From Vibrio sp. STUT-A11 (lineage in GTDB: Bacteria > Pseudomonadota > Gammaproteobacteria > Enterobacterales > Vibrionaceae): a stretch of 64,000 nt of DNA. Below, piece by piece: positions 35,248-42,649 of the stretch; positions within the stretch are counted from its first letter, which is position 1; the number at the start of each line of letters is the position of its first letter. The stretch covers positions 1,426,001 to 1,490,000 of the forward strand of contig NZ_AP026764.1 of the NCBI RefSeq assembly GCF_026000435.1, written 5' to 3'. A program made the position numbers and the translations under genes. The notes beneath the pieces were generated by a model. That model saw nothing but the letters and a program-made list of their open reading frames with translations, was not told the DNA's origin and ran no database searches.

Positions 35248-36702
35248 TTGATTAACAAGATTTTGCTCGGTTTAGCTACTATCCTGCCGGTTTTTTCGGC
35301 AACGGCAGCAGCCGATTCATTACCAGAGAGAATAGATACGTTTACAGAGCTATTTAACTATGAAGTAGCGCTTAAGTCGTATGATATTCGTATTCTGCAA
35401 TCAAATTATCCAACCAAGTTACTTGCGCCTGACTCATTACTGCCGCAAACGTCAGACTACCCGTTAAAAGACGTACAACAACTTTATAATTTAGATAAGA
35501 CTTGTCGTGGTAAATTGCCTCTCAGTCCTTTGATTACTGAGCCACTCGTATTCACCCGGGCTATCTGTAAGGGCACAGAGCTTACACCTCGATGGTTTTC
35601 TCGTAGTGGGCTCATCCACCCAGGAGGAGGGACCTACGCGGCTCGATATGTAGATAAGCATCCAGAACTTAGACCAAAGCTCGCTCAATACATGCATATT
35701 AAAGAGCGTGGCAACGAAGAGGGTGATGAATTACTCGAAAGCTTGCAAAATATGAACGACGACGCCATTAATGCGCTGATCGCCGGAGCGAGTATGTTCA
35801 TTGAAGGGAGTGAACTTTGGTTACGCCGAGGTGATCGCTATTTTGTGTTCGAAAGAGAGTTATGGCAGGAAAACGTTGCGAATGCAGGTTTGTCCTATTC
35901 ACTAGCGTCAGAAAACAAAAGCTGTTTCGTGAAACGAGGCAATATTTGCTGGGATGTAGAAGATCATTCACAAATTCTTCGTATCAGCATGATTGTCTTG
36001 GTCATCGCGAACATACTTCTCGTTATTGGTTGGGCGGTGTATCGTTGGAACAGTAAACGTGAAGAATTACGCAGCCGTATGCTGGTACTGCAAATTTTGA
36101 CTCATGAATTGAGAACGCCAATTGCATCTCTGTCCATGACCGTTGAAGGGTTTCGTCGAGAGTTTGAGCACTTACCAGAAAGTGTATATGACGAATTCCG
36201 TAGGCTGTGCGAAGATACACGTCGATTACGCCAGTTGGCGGAGGCGAGTAAGGATTATTTGCAGTCTGATAACCAAATGCTTGCAACAGATTGGGTTCCA
36301 TCTGTTGCTGAATGGTTAGAATTTAAGATTGAAGAAGAATTTGATAACGCTGTACTTATCAACATAAACGAAGACGTGGCTGCTAAAGTTAACGTGTACT
36401 GGCTTGGTACCTGTATTGATAACTTGCTTCGTAATGCACTTAAGTATGGTGTTCCACCGGTTGAGCTGAACGTTCAAACGAGTGAAGATAAAATCGTTTT
36501 CCAAGTCCGTGATGCCGGTGACTTAACCGCAAAAGACTGGACAAATTTGAAAAAACCGTTCGTAAGTAAGAGCGGATTAGGGCTTGGACTAACAATCGTT
36601 GAATCTATGGTAGGCCGCATGGGCGGAAAAATGTCCCTTATTGGACCACCTACAACCTTTATATTGGAGATACCTTGTGAAACAGACACTGCTTCTCGTT
36701 GA
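35248..36702 (+). CDS. vxrA: Sensor histidine kinase VxrA (WigK)
   Basis: The sensor of the VxrAB/WigKR cell-envelope stress system. The start at TTG 35248 gives a clear signal peptide (LINKILLGLATILPVFSATAAA); a TTG 54 bases earlier would spoil it. About 225 residues of periplasmic domain with several Cys precede a single membrane helix (ISMIVLVIANILLVIGWAVY). The kinase has LTHELRTPIASL (His about residue 286), the N box DNLLRNALKYG, and G boxes VRDAGD and SGLGLGLTIVES. No HAMP domain. Its end overlaps vxrB. Gene order matches V. cholerae VCA0565-0569, from memory. Confidence 0.93.
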   Translation: MINKILLGLATILPVFSATAAADSLPERIDTFTELFNYEVALKSYDIRILQSNYPTKLLAPDSLLPQTSDYPLKDVQQLYNLDKTCRGKLPLSPLITEPLVFTRAICKGTELTPRWFSRSGLIHPGGGTYAARYVDKHPELRPKLAQYMHIKERGNEEGDELLESLQNMNDDAINALIAGASMFIEGSELWLRRGDRYFVFERELWQENVANAGLSYSLASENKSCFVKRGNICWDVEDHSQILRISMIVLVIANILLVIGWAVYRWNSKREELRSRMLVLQILTHELRTPIASLSMTVEGFRREFEHLPESVYDEFRRLCEDTRRLRQLAEASKDYLQSDNQMLATDWVPSVAEWLEFKIEEEFDNAVLININEDVAAKVNVYWLGTCIDNLLRNALKYGVPPVELNVQTSEDKIVFQVRDAGDLTAKDWTNLKKPFVSKSGLGLGLTIVESMVGRMGGKMSLIGPPTTFILEIPCETDTASR

Positions 36703-37345
36703 GGACGATAAAAACTTGGCTGATGGCCTGTTAGTAAGCCTGGAACAAGCAGGATATGAGTGTTTACATGTGGAGCGTATTGCGGACGTTGAATCGCAAT
36801 GGAAGAAAGCCGATTTAGTGATTCTCGATCGCCAGTTGCCTGACGGTGACTCTGTACAACATCTTCCTGAATGGAAAAATATCAAGGATGTTCCAGTCAT
36901 TCTGCTAACAGCCCTTGTGACAGTAAAAGATAAAGTGGCGGGATTGGATTCAGGTGCAAACGACTACTTGACTAAACCTTTTGCAGAGGCGGAGCTGTTT
37001 GCACGTATTCGTGCACAATTACGCGCTCCGGATTCCGCAGAACAAGATGGTGCAAGTTCAGATAAAGTGATCACAAAAGATTTAGAAATTGATCGCGCGA
37101 CTCGTGAAGTCCTGTTTAAAGACGAATTAATTACACTGACACGTACAGAGTTCGATCTACTATTGTTCCTAGCGTCTAATCTAGGTCGTGTGTTTACTCG
37201 AGATGAGCTACTTGATCATGTCTGGGGTTACAATCACTTCCCAACAACACGAACTGTTGATACTCACGTACTTCAGTTACGCCAGAAACTACCTGGCTTA
37301 GAAATAGAGACACTACGTGGTGTCGGATACAAAATGAAAGCTTAA
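36677..37345 (+). CDS. vxrB: Response regulator VxrB (WigR)
   Basis: An OmpR/PhoB-type response regulator, 222 residues from GTG 36677 (GGAG upstream). Receiver: LVEDD, phospho-Asp in VILDRQLPDGDS, LTALV and YLTKPF. C-terminal winged helix: EIDRATREVLFKDELITLTRT, HVWGYNHFPTTRTVDTHVLQLR, GVGYKMKA. In V. cholerae VxrB controls cell-wall synthesis, type VI secretion and biofilm genes. The start lies inside vxrA (26-base overlap), so the two are coupled. Confidence 0.95.
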   Translation: MKQTLLLVEDDKNLADGLLVSLEQAGYECLHVERIADVESQWKKADLVILDRQLPDGDSVQHLPEWKNIKDVPVILLTALVTVKDKVAGLDSGANDYLTKPFAEAELFARIRAQLRAPDSAEQDGASSDKVITKDLEIDRATREVLFKDELITLTRTEFDLLLFLASNLGRVFTRDELLDHVWGYNHFPTTRTVDTHVLQLRQKLPGLEIETLRGVGYKMKA

Positions 37346-37350
37346 GAATA

Positions 37351-38232
37351 ATGAAAATACTACTCCCGGTAGTTTTGTCATTAGTGTTAGTGAAGCCAGT
37401 CCAAGCGATGGACTGGTTTCGAACCAATACGCCCTTAACTCAGGCTCATCAACACCTGCTTGAAGATGATCTTTCAGGGATGTTCAACACATTAGTTGAA
37501 CTGTGGCAGACAGAACCCAGTCGCGACTTAACCTCACACTTAAACGATCTGCTTGGTCAGTCTCTGACTAAGGATTGCGGGAAATCACTAACGGCTGTGA
37601 CTTTGCCAGCCTGGATTAGTGGTGTTAACGTCATACGCCAAACCATTCAGAGTCCTGGGCGTGACACGTTCCGTTTAGTTGTTAAGGTAAGAGCAACCAC
37701 TGAAGTAGAGCAGATCACATTCAAACGTTGGGTTGATAGCTCGATTTCGGCAGACAGTTCATTTGCGATAGAAGAAACACCACCGGGAACTGAAATCGCA
37801 AATGAGCGCAGTTTTCTCAAACGCTATAACTTAACTGGCCAGCTTGAATCTGGGCTATATCATTTAACGGTCGTCGCCAAAGATAAATCTGAGTATCGGA
37901 CTTGGGTTATCTTGGGAGATTCAAACTCAAGTCAGTACGTTCGCTGGACTTCTAAAGAAAACTGGAAAGTTGAAAAGAGCGCATTGAGAAATCCGCATTG
38001 TCCATTGCCACAGCTTGAAGTAGGGCTTTATGACTACATCGAAGGTCAGTATGAGCAAATGTGGAAAAAGGCCTATGAGTCGAACTATCCTGAATCATTA
38101 GAACTCGCGGGTGTACCAAATGATCGCTACGTTCTTGCAGTAAGTATCAATAGCCGCCGTTGGCAAGGTGATATCATTGTTGAGCAAGCTCAAACGATAA
38201 GTCGTACTTATGATCTTTCACAAGAAGAATAA
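37351..38232 (+). CDS. vxrC: VxrC, DUF2861-family exported protein
   Basis: A 293-residue protein with a signal peptide (MKILLPVVLSLVLVKPVQA). The mature part is unannotated apart from the DUF2861 family. Cys residues (CGKSL, CPLPQLE) may form a disulfide. It begins five bases after vxrB, hence same operon. In V. cholerae vxrC belongs to the vxr operon, but its molecular role is not established. The position suggests a periplasmic accessory of VxrA. Confidence 0.85.
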   Translation: MKILLPVVLSLVLVKPVQAMDWFRTNTPLTQAHQHLLEDDLSGMFNTLVELWQTEPSRDLTSHLNDLLGQSLTKDCGKSLTAVTLPAWISGVNVIRQTIQSPGRDTFRLVVKVRATTEVEQITFKRWVDSSISADSSFAIEETPPGTEIANERSFLKRYNLTGQLESGLYHLTVVAKDKSEYRTWVILGDSNSSQYVRWTSKENWKVEKSALRNPHCPLPQLEVGLYDYIEGQYEQMWKKAYESNYPESLELAGVPNDRYVLAVSINSRRWQGDIIVEQAQTISRTYDLSQEE

Positions 38233-38291
38233 CTAAAGAAATTACATTTGTGCCGATATAAGTTCAGGAAGAACAAAATCACAAGTGTAGT

Positions 38292-39419
38292 ATGAAAACT
38301 CAATTCAGAATATTATCAACCGTCATCAGCGCAGCACTGTTTTCCAATGTGGCTTCAGCTGCTAACTACTCAATTGAAGCCCGCAGTGATGCGATGGGTG
38401 GTGTTGGCACAGTCTCCGCCAGTTACCTTACCGCACCATTTTTTAACCCTGCTTTAAGTGCCATCTATCGCCGCAATGATGACGCGGGTATCATTGCCCC
38501 AAGTTTTGGTATTAGCTTTGACGATCAATACGATTTGATTGATGAAATTGATCGTATCAGCAAGCTTAATGACGATGGCGAAATAGAGAGTTCATTGAAT
38601 GCACTTGCTCAAGGTAATCAAAAATTAAACTTTGACCTTGGTGGTGTCGTTGCTGTTGGCATCCCTAACAAATTTCTATCAGCAACAGTTTACGGAAAAC
38701 TATACACAGAATCTTTTGTACAGCCATCCATTGATACCTCTGGCGCTAACCCAATGGACAATACTTATGTTCAAGGCGTGAGTATTGGCGTAGCGGAAGC
38801 GGGTATCTCATTGGCAAAATACACCAATTACATGGGGCAGCATCTCTCTGTTGGTATCACACCAAAACTTCAACGCATTTACACTTATTCATACGCAACA
38901 AGCTTCAATAACTTTGACGCCGCTGACTTACGTGAAAATGAAACCGCTGAAACCATGTTTAACTTGGACGCAGGTGCACTTTGGTTTTTTGGGCCCTACC
39001 GATTAGGTATTGCGGCAAAGAATTTAATCGGAAGAGATGTGGAAACCAAGTCGTTTCAGTATAACAGTAAAACCATCGAGTCCTATCAATACAGCATGAG
39101 ACCACTTTATACGATAGGTGCAGGCTTCGTCGCAGATTACTTTACCATGAGTGTCGACTACGACTTAAATGAAGAAAAACGCTTTTCGTCCTTTGATGAT
39201 AATACGCAAATGATTCGCGCCGGTGTTGAATTTGATATTCTGCGCCAAATGGCACTGAGGGCTGGTTATATGAAAAACTTAGCTCGAAGCCATGATGATG
39301 GGACGATCACCGCGGGAATAGGGCTCTCGCCACTAAACTTGCTTGAGCTGGATATAGCAGCTCGTTATACAAATGAAAACGCGATGGGTGCGTCAATTAA
39401 TTTCCTTGCGACCTATTAA
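38292..39419 (+). CDS. vxrD: VxrD, TraF-like outer-membrane beta-barrel protein
   Basis: A 375-residue protein with a signal peptide (ILSTVISAALFSNVASA) and a sequence beginning SIEARSDAMGGVGTVSASYL, the pattern of the TraF_2/OMPP1-like outer-membrane proteins annotated as conjugal transfer TraF. Strands such as LSVGITPKLQRIYTY and YRLGIAAKNLIGRD are barrel-like. It is not evidence for a plasmid here. Co-directional with vxrC after 59 bases. Confidence 0.87.
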   Translation: MKTQFRILSTVISAALFSNVASAANYSIEARSDAMGGVGTVSASYLTAPFFNPALSAIYRRNDDAGIIAPSFGISFDDQYDLIDEIDRISKLNDDGEIESSLNALAQGNQKLNFDLGGVVAVGIPNKFLSATVYGKLYTESFVQPSIDTSGANPMDNTYVQGVSIGVAEAGISLAKYTNYMGQHLSVGITPKLQRIYTYSYATSFNNFDAADLRENETAETMFNLDAGALWFFGPYRLGIAAKNLIGRDVETKSFQYNSKTIESYQYSMRPLYTIGAGFVADYFTMSVDYDLNEEKRFSSFDDNTQMIRAGVEFDILRQMALRAGYMKNLARSHDDGTITAGIGLSPLNLLELDIAARYTNENAMGASINFLATY

Positions 39420-39436
39420 ACGAATCGTTATAGTCG

Positions 39437-39461
39437 GCTCCTCTAAATGAGGAGCTTTTTT
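39437..39461 (+). terminator. Terminator hairpin that overlaps the ribosome site of the next gene
   Basis: GCTCCTC (39437-39443) pairs with GAGGAGC (39449-39455) around TAAAT, then six T directly before the ATG of the yoaH-type gene at 39462. The only good ribosome site, GAGGAG, is the 3' arm of the hairpin, so folding would both stop transcription and hide the site. Confidence 0.8.
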
Positions 39462-39626
39462 ATGTTTGACGATCTACCCCCTCTATCTCACGAAGAACAA
39501 CAGCAAGCCGTGGTAAAGATTCAAGAGCTAATGTCTCAAGGCACAAGTACGGCTGAAGCAATAAAAATTGTTGCTGAAAATATTCGAGCTGAGTACGCAG
39601 CGAAACAGCAACAAGACGAAGAATAA
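39462..39626 (+). CDS. vxrE: UPF0181 (YoaH-like) small protein, VxrE position
   Basis: A 54-residue protein beginning MFDDLPPLSHEEQQQAVVKI, then QELMSQGTSTAEAIKIVAENI; this matches the UPF0181 YoaH family (MF.GLP.LTHE.QQ.AV..IQELMAQG). It is too short for most ORF tracks. In V. cholerae a UPF0181 gene follows vxrD. The start is fixed by GAGGAG about 8-13 bases upstream, within the preceding hairpin. The helical, acidic C-terminus ends AAKQQQDEE. Function unknown. Confidence 0.88.
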   Translation: MFDDLPPLSHEEQQQAVVKIQELMSQGTSTAEAIKIVAENIRAEYAAKQQQDEE

Positions 39627-39644
39627 ACAAAATGATAAGCAAAG

Positions 39645-39676
39645 AAGCAGGGCAGTAAAATGTTCTGCTTTTTTTT
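39645..39676 (+). terminator. Terminator after yoaH/vxrE
   Basis: AAGCAG pairs with CTGCTT around a 14-base loop, followed by a T-run of eight or more. It ends the vxr operon. Confidence 0.55.
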
Positions 39677-40262
39677 GTGCCTGACGCATACCTAAACAAG
39701 TAACTCCAACAATACTACTCACTCATTATAGCAGTGACATTGTCACGTATATTGGTTTACGCAAGCTATTCTATTATTGAAAATAGTACTGCAAACAAAA
39801 GGTAAAATTTTACCAAAATAGTATTAACTGCCACACAAAAAGCAAAACGGCCTTGCTATTTTTAACTTTTAAAATAAAAAATGATTTAAAAACAATATGT
39901 TACTACGGAGTTTAACTCTGGGTATGGCGTAACTCACAGTTACTGTTGTAATTAAATTACATAAGGATGGCTTACGTATTAATCGGGTAGTGAGTTATGC
40001 TGATATATTGCGCTCGCTACGTTGTCACTTTTATTTGTAAAAATAGAAGTCACTAAATACTTGAAGTTGAGTAACAGTAAGCACTTGCACATTTTCTAAA
40101 GATTTGAGCTGATGATGTTGTATCTGTTTCAACGGTAACAGTAGAAATCTCAAGCTAGAAATATTGATGAAGTTTTGATGTTTTGAACTAATGCGTGCCT
40201 TGAATTAGTTCAAGTGAACTAGACTTATTGTAAGTCTATGAAAACTAATCGGGAGAAAAGTA
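39677..40262. other. Long AT-rich intergenic region, left edge of accessory DNA
   Basis: 586 bases with no convincing gene. A perfect 14-bp palindrome GGTAAAATTTTACC is at 39802-39815, in AT-rich sequence. The tail before the UspA gene (about 40200-40255) should hold its promoter. In the V. cholerae order yoaH is followed directly by yciH, so accessory DNA starts somewhere in this region. Confidence 0.45.
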
Positions 40263-40655
40263 ATGAGCTATAAGCATATATTAGTCGCAGTTGATTTATC
40301 AGATTCTAGCAAAATGGTTATCGATAAAGCGATTAGTCAGGCATCGGATCCCAACTGCAAGCTCTCTTTTGTGTACGTAGATGTTGATAGAGTTGTGTTA
40401 GAACCTAAAGAAGAAGAGGAATACAACAGGAAGTTACAAGCGCTTGCATCAGAATGTAAATATCCAGTTTCTGATACGATGGTTGTCATTGGTGATCTCC
40501 ACATTAAACTGGAAGGGATAGTCAAGCAGGAAGACATTGATTTAGTTGTTTGCGGTCATCACCACAACTTATTGAGTCGTTTCTTTTCCTCAGTTCCGAA
40601 ACTCGCCAATTCAGTAGAAGCCGATTTATTAGTCGTGTACCTTCATGACCAATAA
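40263..40655 (+). CDS. Universal stress protein (UspA family)
   Basis: A 130-residue single Usp domain: HILVAVDLSDSSKMVIDKAI at the start. The nucleotide-binding glycine loop of ATP-binding Usp (GxxGxxG) is not clear; the motif here is VVCGHHHNLLSRFFSSVPK, with Cys and His in place of a normal G-rich turn, so it resembles the UspA/C/D-type proteins that do not bind ATP. Ribosome site GGGAGAAAAG. Likely induced by growth arrest or stress. Followed by a terminator shared with the convergent gene A. Confidence 0.85.
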   Translation: MSYKHILVAVDLSDSSKMVIDKAISQASDPNCKLSFVYVDVDRVVLEPKEEEEYNRKLQALASECKYPVSDTMVVIGDLHIKLEGIVKQEDIDLVVCGHHHNLLSRFFSSVPKLANSVEADLLVVYLHDQ

Positions 40656-40664
40656 CAAAGCCAA

Positions 40665-40693
40665 AAGAGCCGAGCTATGTCAGCTCGGCTCTT
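40665..40693. terminator. Bidirectional terminator between UspA and gene A
   Basis: AAGAGCCGAGCT pairs with AGCTCGGCTCTT around ATGTC, perfect for 12 bp. It lies between two convergent genes. Confidence 0.88.
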
Positions 40694-40732
40694 CAGTCCT
40701 CGTTTTTTAATTGTCTTCGCTATAGGGGGGAG

Positions 40733-40954
40733 CTAGCGAGAAACACTTGGTATCATTCTGGTCTTTTTAGTTAATATATCAGCCGATTCAGCATTCGACT
40801 TCATATCGAAATGCACATTGACTTGCACGCCTTCTTTCTCAAATGTCACGTCATCAAAATCAGTCATCGCGATCTTAAATCCGTTTCTAGCAAAAAGGCC
40901 TGTAACCATGGTCCGTTTTTTTATTTTTAGTGCTGACGCTAACAGTTTATCCAT
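40733..40954 (-). CDS. Small protein of unknown function, paralogue A
   Basis: A 73-residue protein starting MDKLLASALKIKKRTMVTGL (GGAG-type site AAGGAG upstream of ATG 40954). No recognised domain; the middle (FKIAMTDFDDVTFEKEGVQV) suggests a small alpha/beta fold. It has 58 of 73 residues identical to the protein of the interrupted gene B at 51474 and (across the transposon) 41345. A and B were therefore adjacent tandem paralogues before the Tn3 insertion. Homologues should be looked for next to stress or mobile genes; I do not assign a function. Confidence 0.7.
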   Translation of the reverse strand: MDKLLASALKIKKRTMVTGLFARNGFKIAMTDFDDVTFEKEGVQVNVHFDMKSNAESADILTKKTRMIPSVSR

Positions 40955-41283
40955 GGCAATTCTCCTTCTTAGTTGTGGGGTATCCAACAAACATAGCTCT
41001 TATTGAATATGAAATCAATTTAATATTATTATATGCCTAACTTGTTTACGATCACATACTTCGTAAGTATCTTCGATTGTCTTAAAACGACGCTTTATTG
41101 ATTATGATCTTAATAGCTTATAGGTTTTTATGTGATTTCAACCAAACTATTGCTTATCTTGGGTCTAAGAATAGATACCTATTGTTACAAATTATCGAGC
41201 TTCGCATGACGCTATAAATAACAAACTGACAGAATAGTCGAAGCCGATTTTTTGGTTTTGAGCCTATCTGGCGACTAGGCGCT

Positions 41284-41311
41284 AAAAAAGCCGAACTCCT
41301 TGGAGAACGGC
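41284..41311 (-). terminator. Terminator of the interrupted gene B
   Basis: Minus-strand hairpin GCCGTTCTCC / GGAGTTCGGC followed by six T (the plus-strand AAAAAA at 41284-41289). It lies 34 bases beyond the original stop of gene B (41345-41347), now cut off from the rest of that gene. Confidence 0.65.
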
Positions 41312-41344
41312 ATTTAAGGTTACATCTTTAGACTTGTAGGGAGG

Positions 41345-41366
41345 CTAACGAGAACGACTTGGTATA
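41345..41366 (-). pseudogene. 3' end of interrupted gene B (last codons)
   Basis: On the minus strand, 41362 down to 41345 supplies the codons for PSRSR and a TAG stop, which join to the residues ...STNII encoded at 51276-51271 when the transposon and one copy of GTATA are removed. The restored end IIPSRSR parallels MIPSVSR in gene A. Confidence 0.75.
41362..41366. repeat. Target-site duplication, left (GTATA)
   Basis: GTATA abuts the left inverted repeat; the same five bases abut the right repeat at 51270-51274. A five-base duplication is the rule for Tn3-family transposition. Confidence 0.9.
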
Positions 41367-41404
41367 GGGGTCTGAAGCCCAATGGAACGAAAACGTACGC
41401 TAAG
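41367..41404. repeat. Left terminal inverted repeat (38 bp)
   Basis: Begins GGGGTCTGAAGCCCAATGGA and ends ACGTACGCTAAG. It is the exact reverse complement of 51232-51269. The GGGG start and ACG...TAAG end are typical of Tn3-family repeats. Confidence 0.93.
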
Positions 41405-41408
41405 CTTC

Positions 41409-41690
41409 TTACCCCGCTGAACGCTCACTTGCCAACTTTTTAGCAACCCGTATTACTGTACGACCTGAAACATTGGTAAGTTTGGCGGTATCACTGATAC
41501 TCAGCTTGTTGACTACTCGTAGCTGATAGATTTTTTCGTGTAGTTCTGAATCGGCTTGCCGCCCTCTGTATTTCCCTTCCTCTTTGGCTTTCTTTATTCC
41601 TTCAGCCTGACGGCGGCGGCGATCTTGGTAATCTTTTCTCGCGATAGCAGCTAGCATATCCATCATCATGCTATTTATAGATTTGATCAT
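41409..41690 (-). pseudogene. Truncated serine resolvase (C-terminal part)
   Basis: Codes for the C-terminal half of a Tn3-type resolvase from MIKSINSMMMDMLAAIARKD through the helix-turn-helix LSISDTAKLTNVSGRTVIRV to KLASERSAG. It aligns along its whole length with the complete resolvase at 46782-47417 but with many substitutions. The catalytic N-terminal domain is missing; upstream sequence (41691-41723, MDFSLKWAQKP) is foreign. It therefore cannot catalyse recombination. Confidence 0.85.
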
Positions 41691-41729
41691 GGGTTTTTGC
41701 GCCCATTTCAGCGAAAAGTCCAATGTGAG

Positions 41730-41762
41730 CCCTCAGCCTTTTATTTATAAGGGCTGAGGGCT
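41730..41762. terminator. Strong hairpin at the cargo boundary
   Basis: AGCCCTCAGCC pairs with GGCTGAGGGCT around a T-rich loop. It lies just beyond the truncated resolvase, where foreign cargo DNA starts. It could be a terminator or a trace of the recombination that joined the cargo. Confidence 0.55.
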
Positions 41763-42137
41763 ACGGCATATTTTCTTTCTTAGCCCTATAAAATACGAAC
41801 ATATGACAAAATCGCTTGGTGTTCACAAGATTTCTGAACCATTTTTGAGAAGGTTTTGGACAGAAACGTGCTAGCTGCTTTGCTAATTTAGGCTATTACG
41901 GATAACTTTTCGTACCCTAAAACGTCAAAGACCACCGTTGTTAGCGATGGTCTATCTGCGCGGAATTGGACAAAATCATTCATTATTGATAGAGTTATCA
42001 GTTGTGAATTTATGCAATGTGCTCCTAAGAATATGCAAAACTTGGCTGGGAATGTTGATAAATGAGTATCTTGAAAGAAATATTCTAATTCACGCTAAAC
42101 ACCATCACAACGACACGGACATGTGAAGCCTGTACTT
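41763..42137. other. Spacer between resolvase remnant and cadR
   Basis: 375 bases with no confident gene. A short plus-strand frame (41938-42126) ends in a His-rich tail HAKHHHNDTDM before a TGA at 42124-42126, reminiscent of metal-transporter tails. It lacks a clear start and ribosome site, so at most it is a remnant. Confidence 0.4.
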
Positions 42138-42587
42138 TTAATGAACCCCACCTAAATGCTTGCTTTTATTGCGGTTCGTAGAGACAACCTTTTCGTTAGC
42201 ATTTAGTTTTTCTACAATGCCACATTCTTCCAGCGAACGCCTAGAATCGCATTCATTTCTCAATTTTTTCAACTCGCTCTCTAATAGTTTCAACTCTTTA
42301 ACTCGATCTTGCACATGCTCCAGATGCTGACTAATAACATTATCAATGGGAGAGCAAGATGTACTATCTGAGCTCATCGCTTGCAACAGCGTTCGTATTT
42401 CATCATGGGCCATATCCAAAGCCCTGCAACGGCGGATAAACAAAAGCCTTTCTAGGTGAGTGACATTATAACGGCGGTAATTGTTCTCCAATTCTCTTTG
42501 AGCTTTAGGTAATAGCCCTTGTTTTTCATAGTATCGAACGGTTTCCACCGGACAGTCCGCTTTTTTCGCGAGTTCACCAATTTTCAT
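42138..42587 (-). CDS. cadR: MerR-family Cd/Pb-responsive regulator
   Basis: A 149-residue MerR-type regulator. Winged helix: IGELAKKADCPVETVRYYEK and ENNYRRYNVTHLERL; then a long coiled coil and C-terminal metal site. Cys78, Cys113 and Cys122 match, in number and spacing, the PbrR/CadR metal ligands (Cys78, Cys113, Cys122 in PbrR691, from memory). It is divergent from cadA with 62 bases between starts. The C-terminus (VVSTNRNKSKHLGGVH) is longer than usual and has a terminal His. Pb(II) and Cd(II) are the expected inducers, Zn(II) less so. Confidence 0.88.
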   Translation of the reverse strand: MKIGELAKKADCPVETVRYYEKQGLLPKAQRELENNYRRYNVTHLERLLFIRRCRALDMAHDEIRTLLQAMSSDSTSCSPIDNVISQHLEHVQDRVKELKLLESELKKLRNECDSRRSLEECGIVEKLNANEKVVSTNRNKSKHLGGVH

Positions 42588-42599
42588 CTATGCCTCTTT

Positions 42600-42640
42600 A
42601 AGTCTTGACTCTGTAGTAGGATCAGGTTTTTTAATGTTGA
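42600..42640 (+). promoter_or_regulatory. MerR-type promoter of cadA
   Basis: TTGACT (42605-42610) is followed 19 bases later by TTTAAT (42630-42635), an over-long spacer typical of MerR-family activated promoters. An imperfect dyad (ACTCTG...CAGGT) covers the spacer. Confidence 0.5.
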
Positions 42641-42649
42641 TTATAGTCA

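Noticed and set aside
38292..39419. VxrD as a conjugation (TraF) gene of a plasmid
   Set aside because: It is part of the vxr operon; TraF annotation reflects a family name and no other conjugation gene is present.
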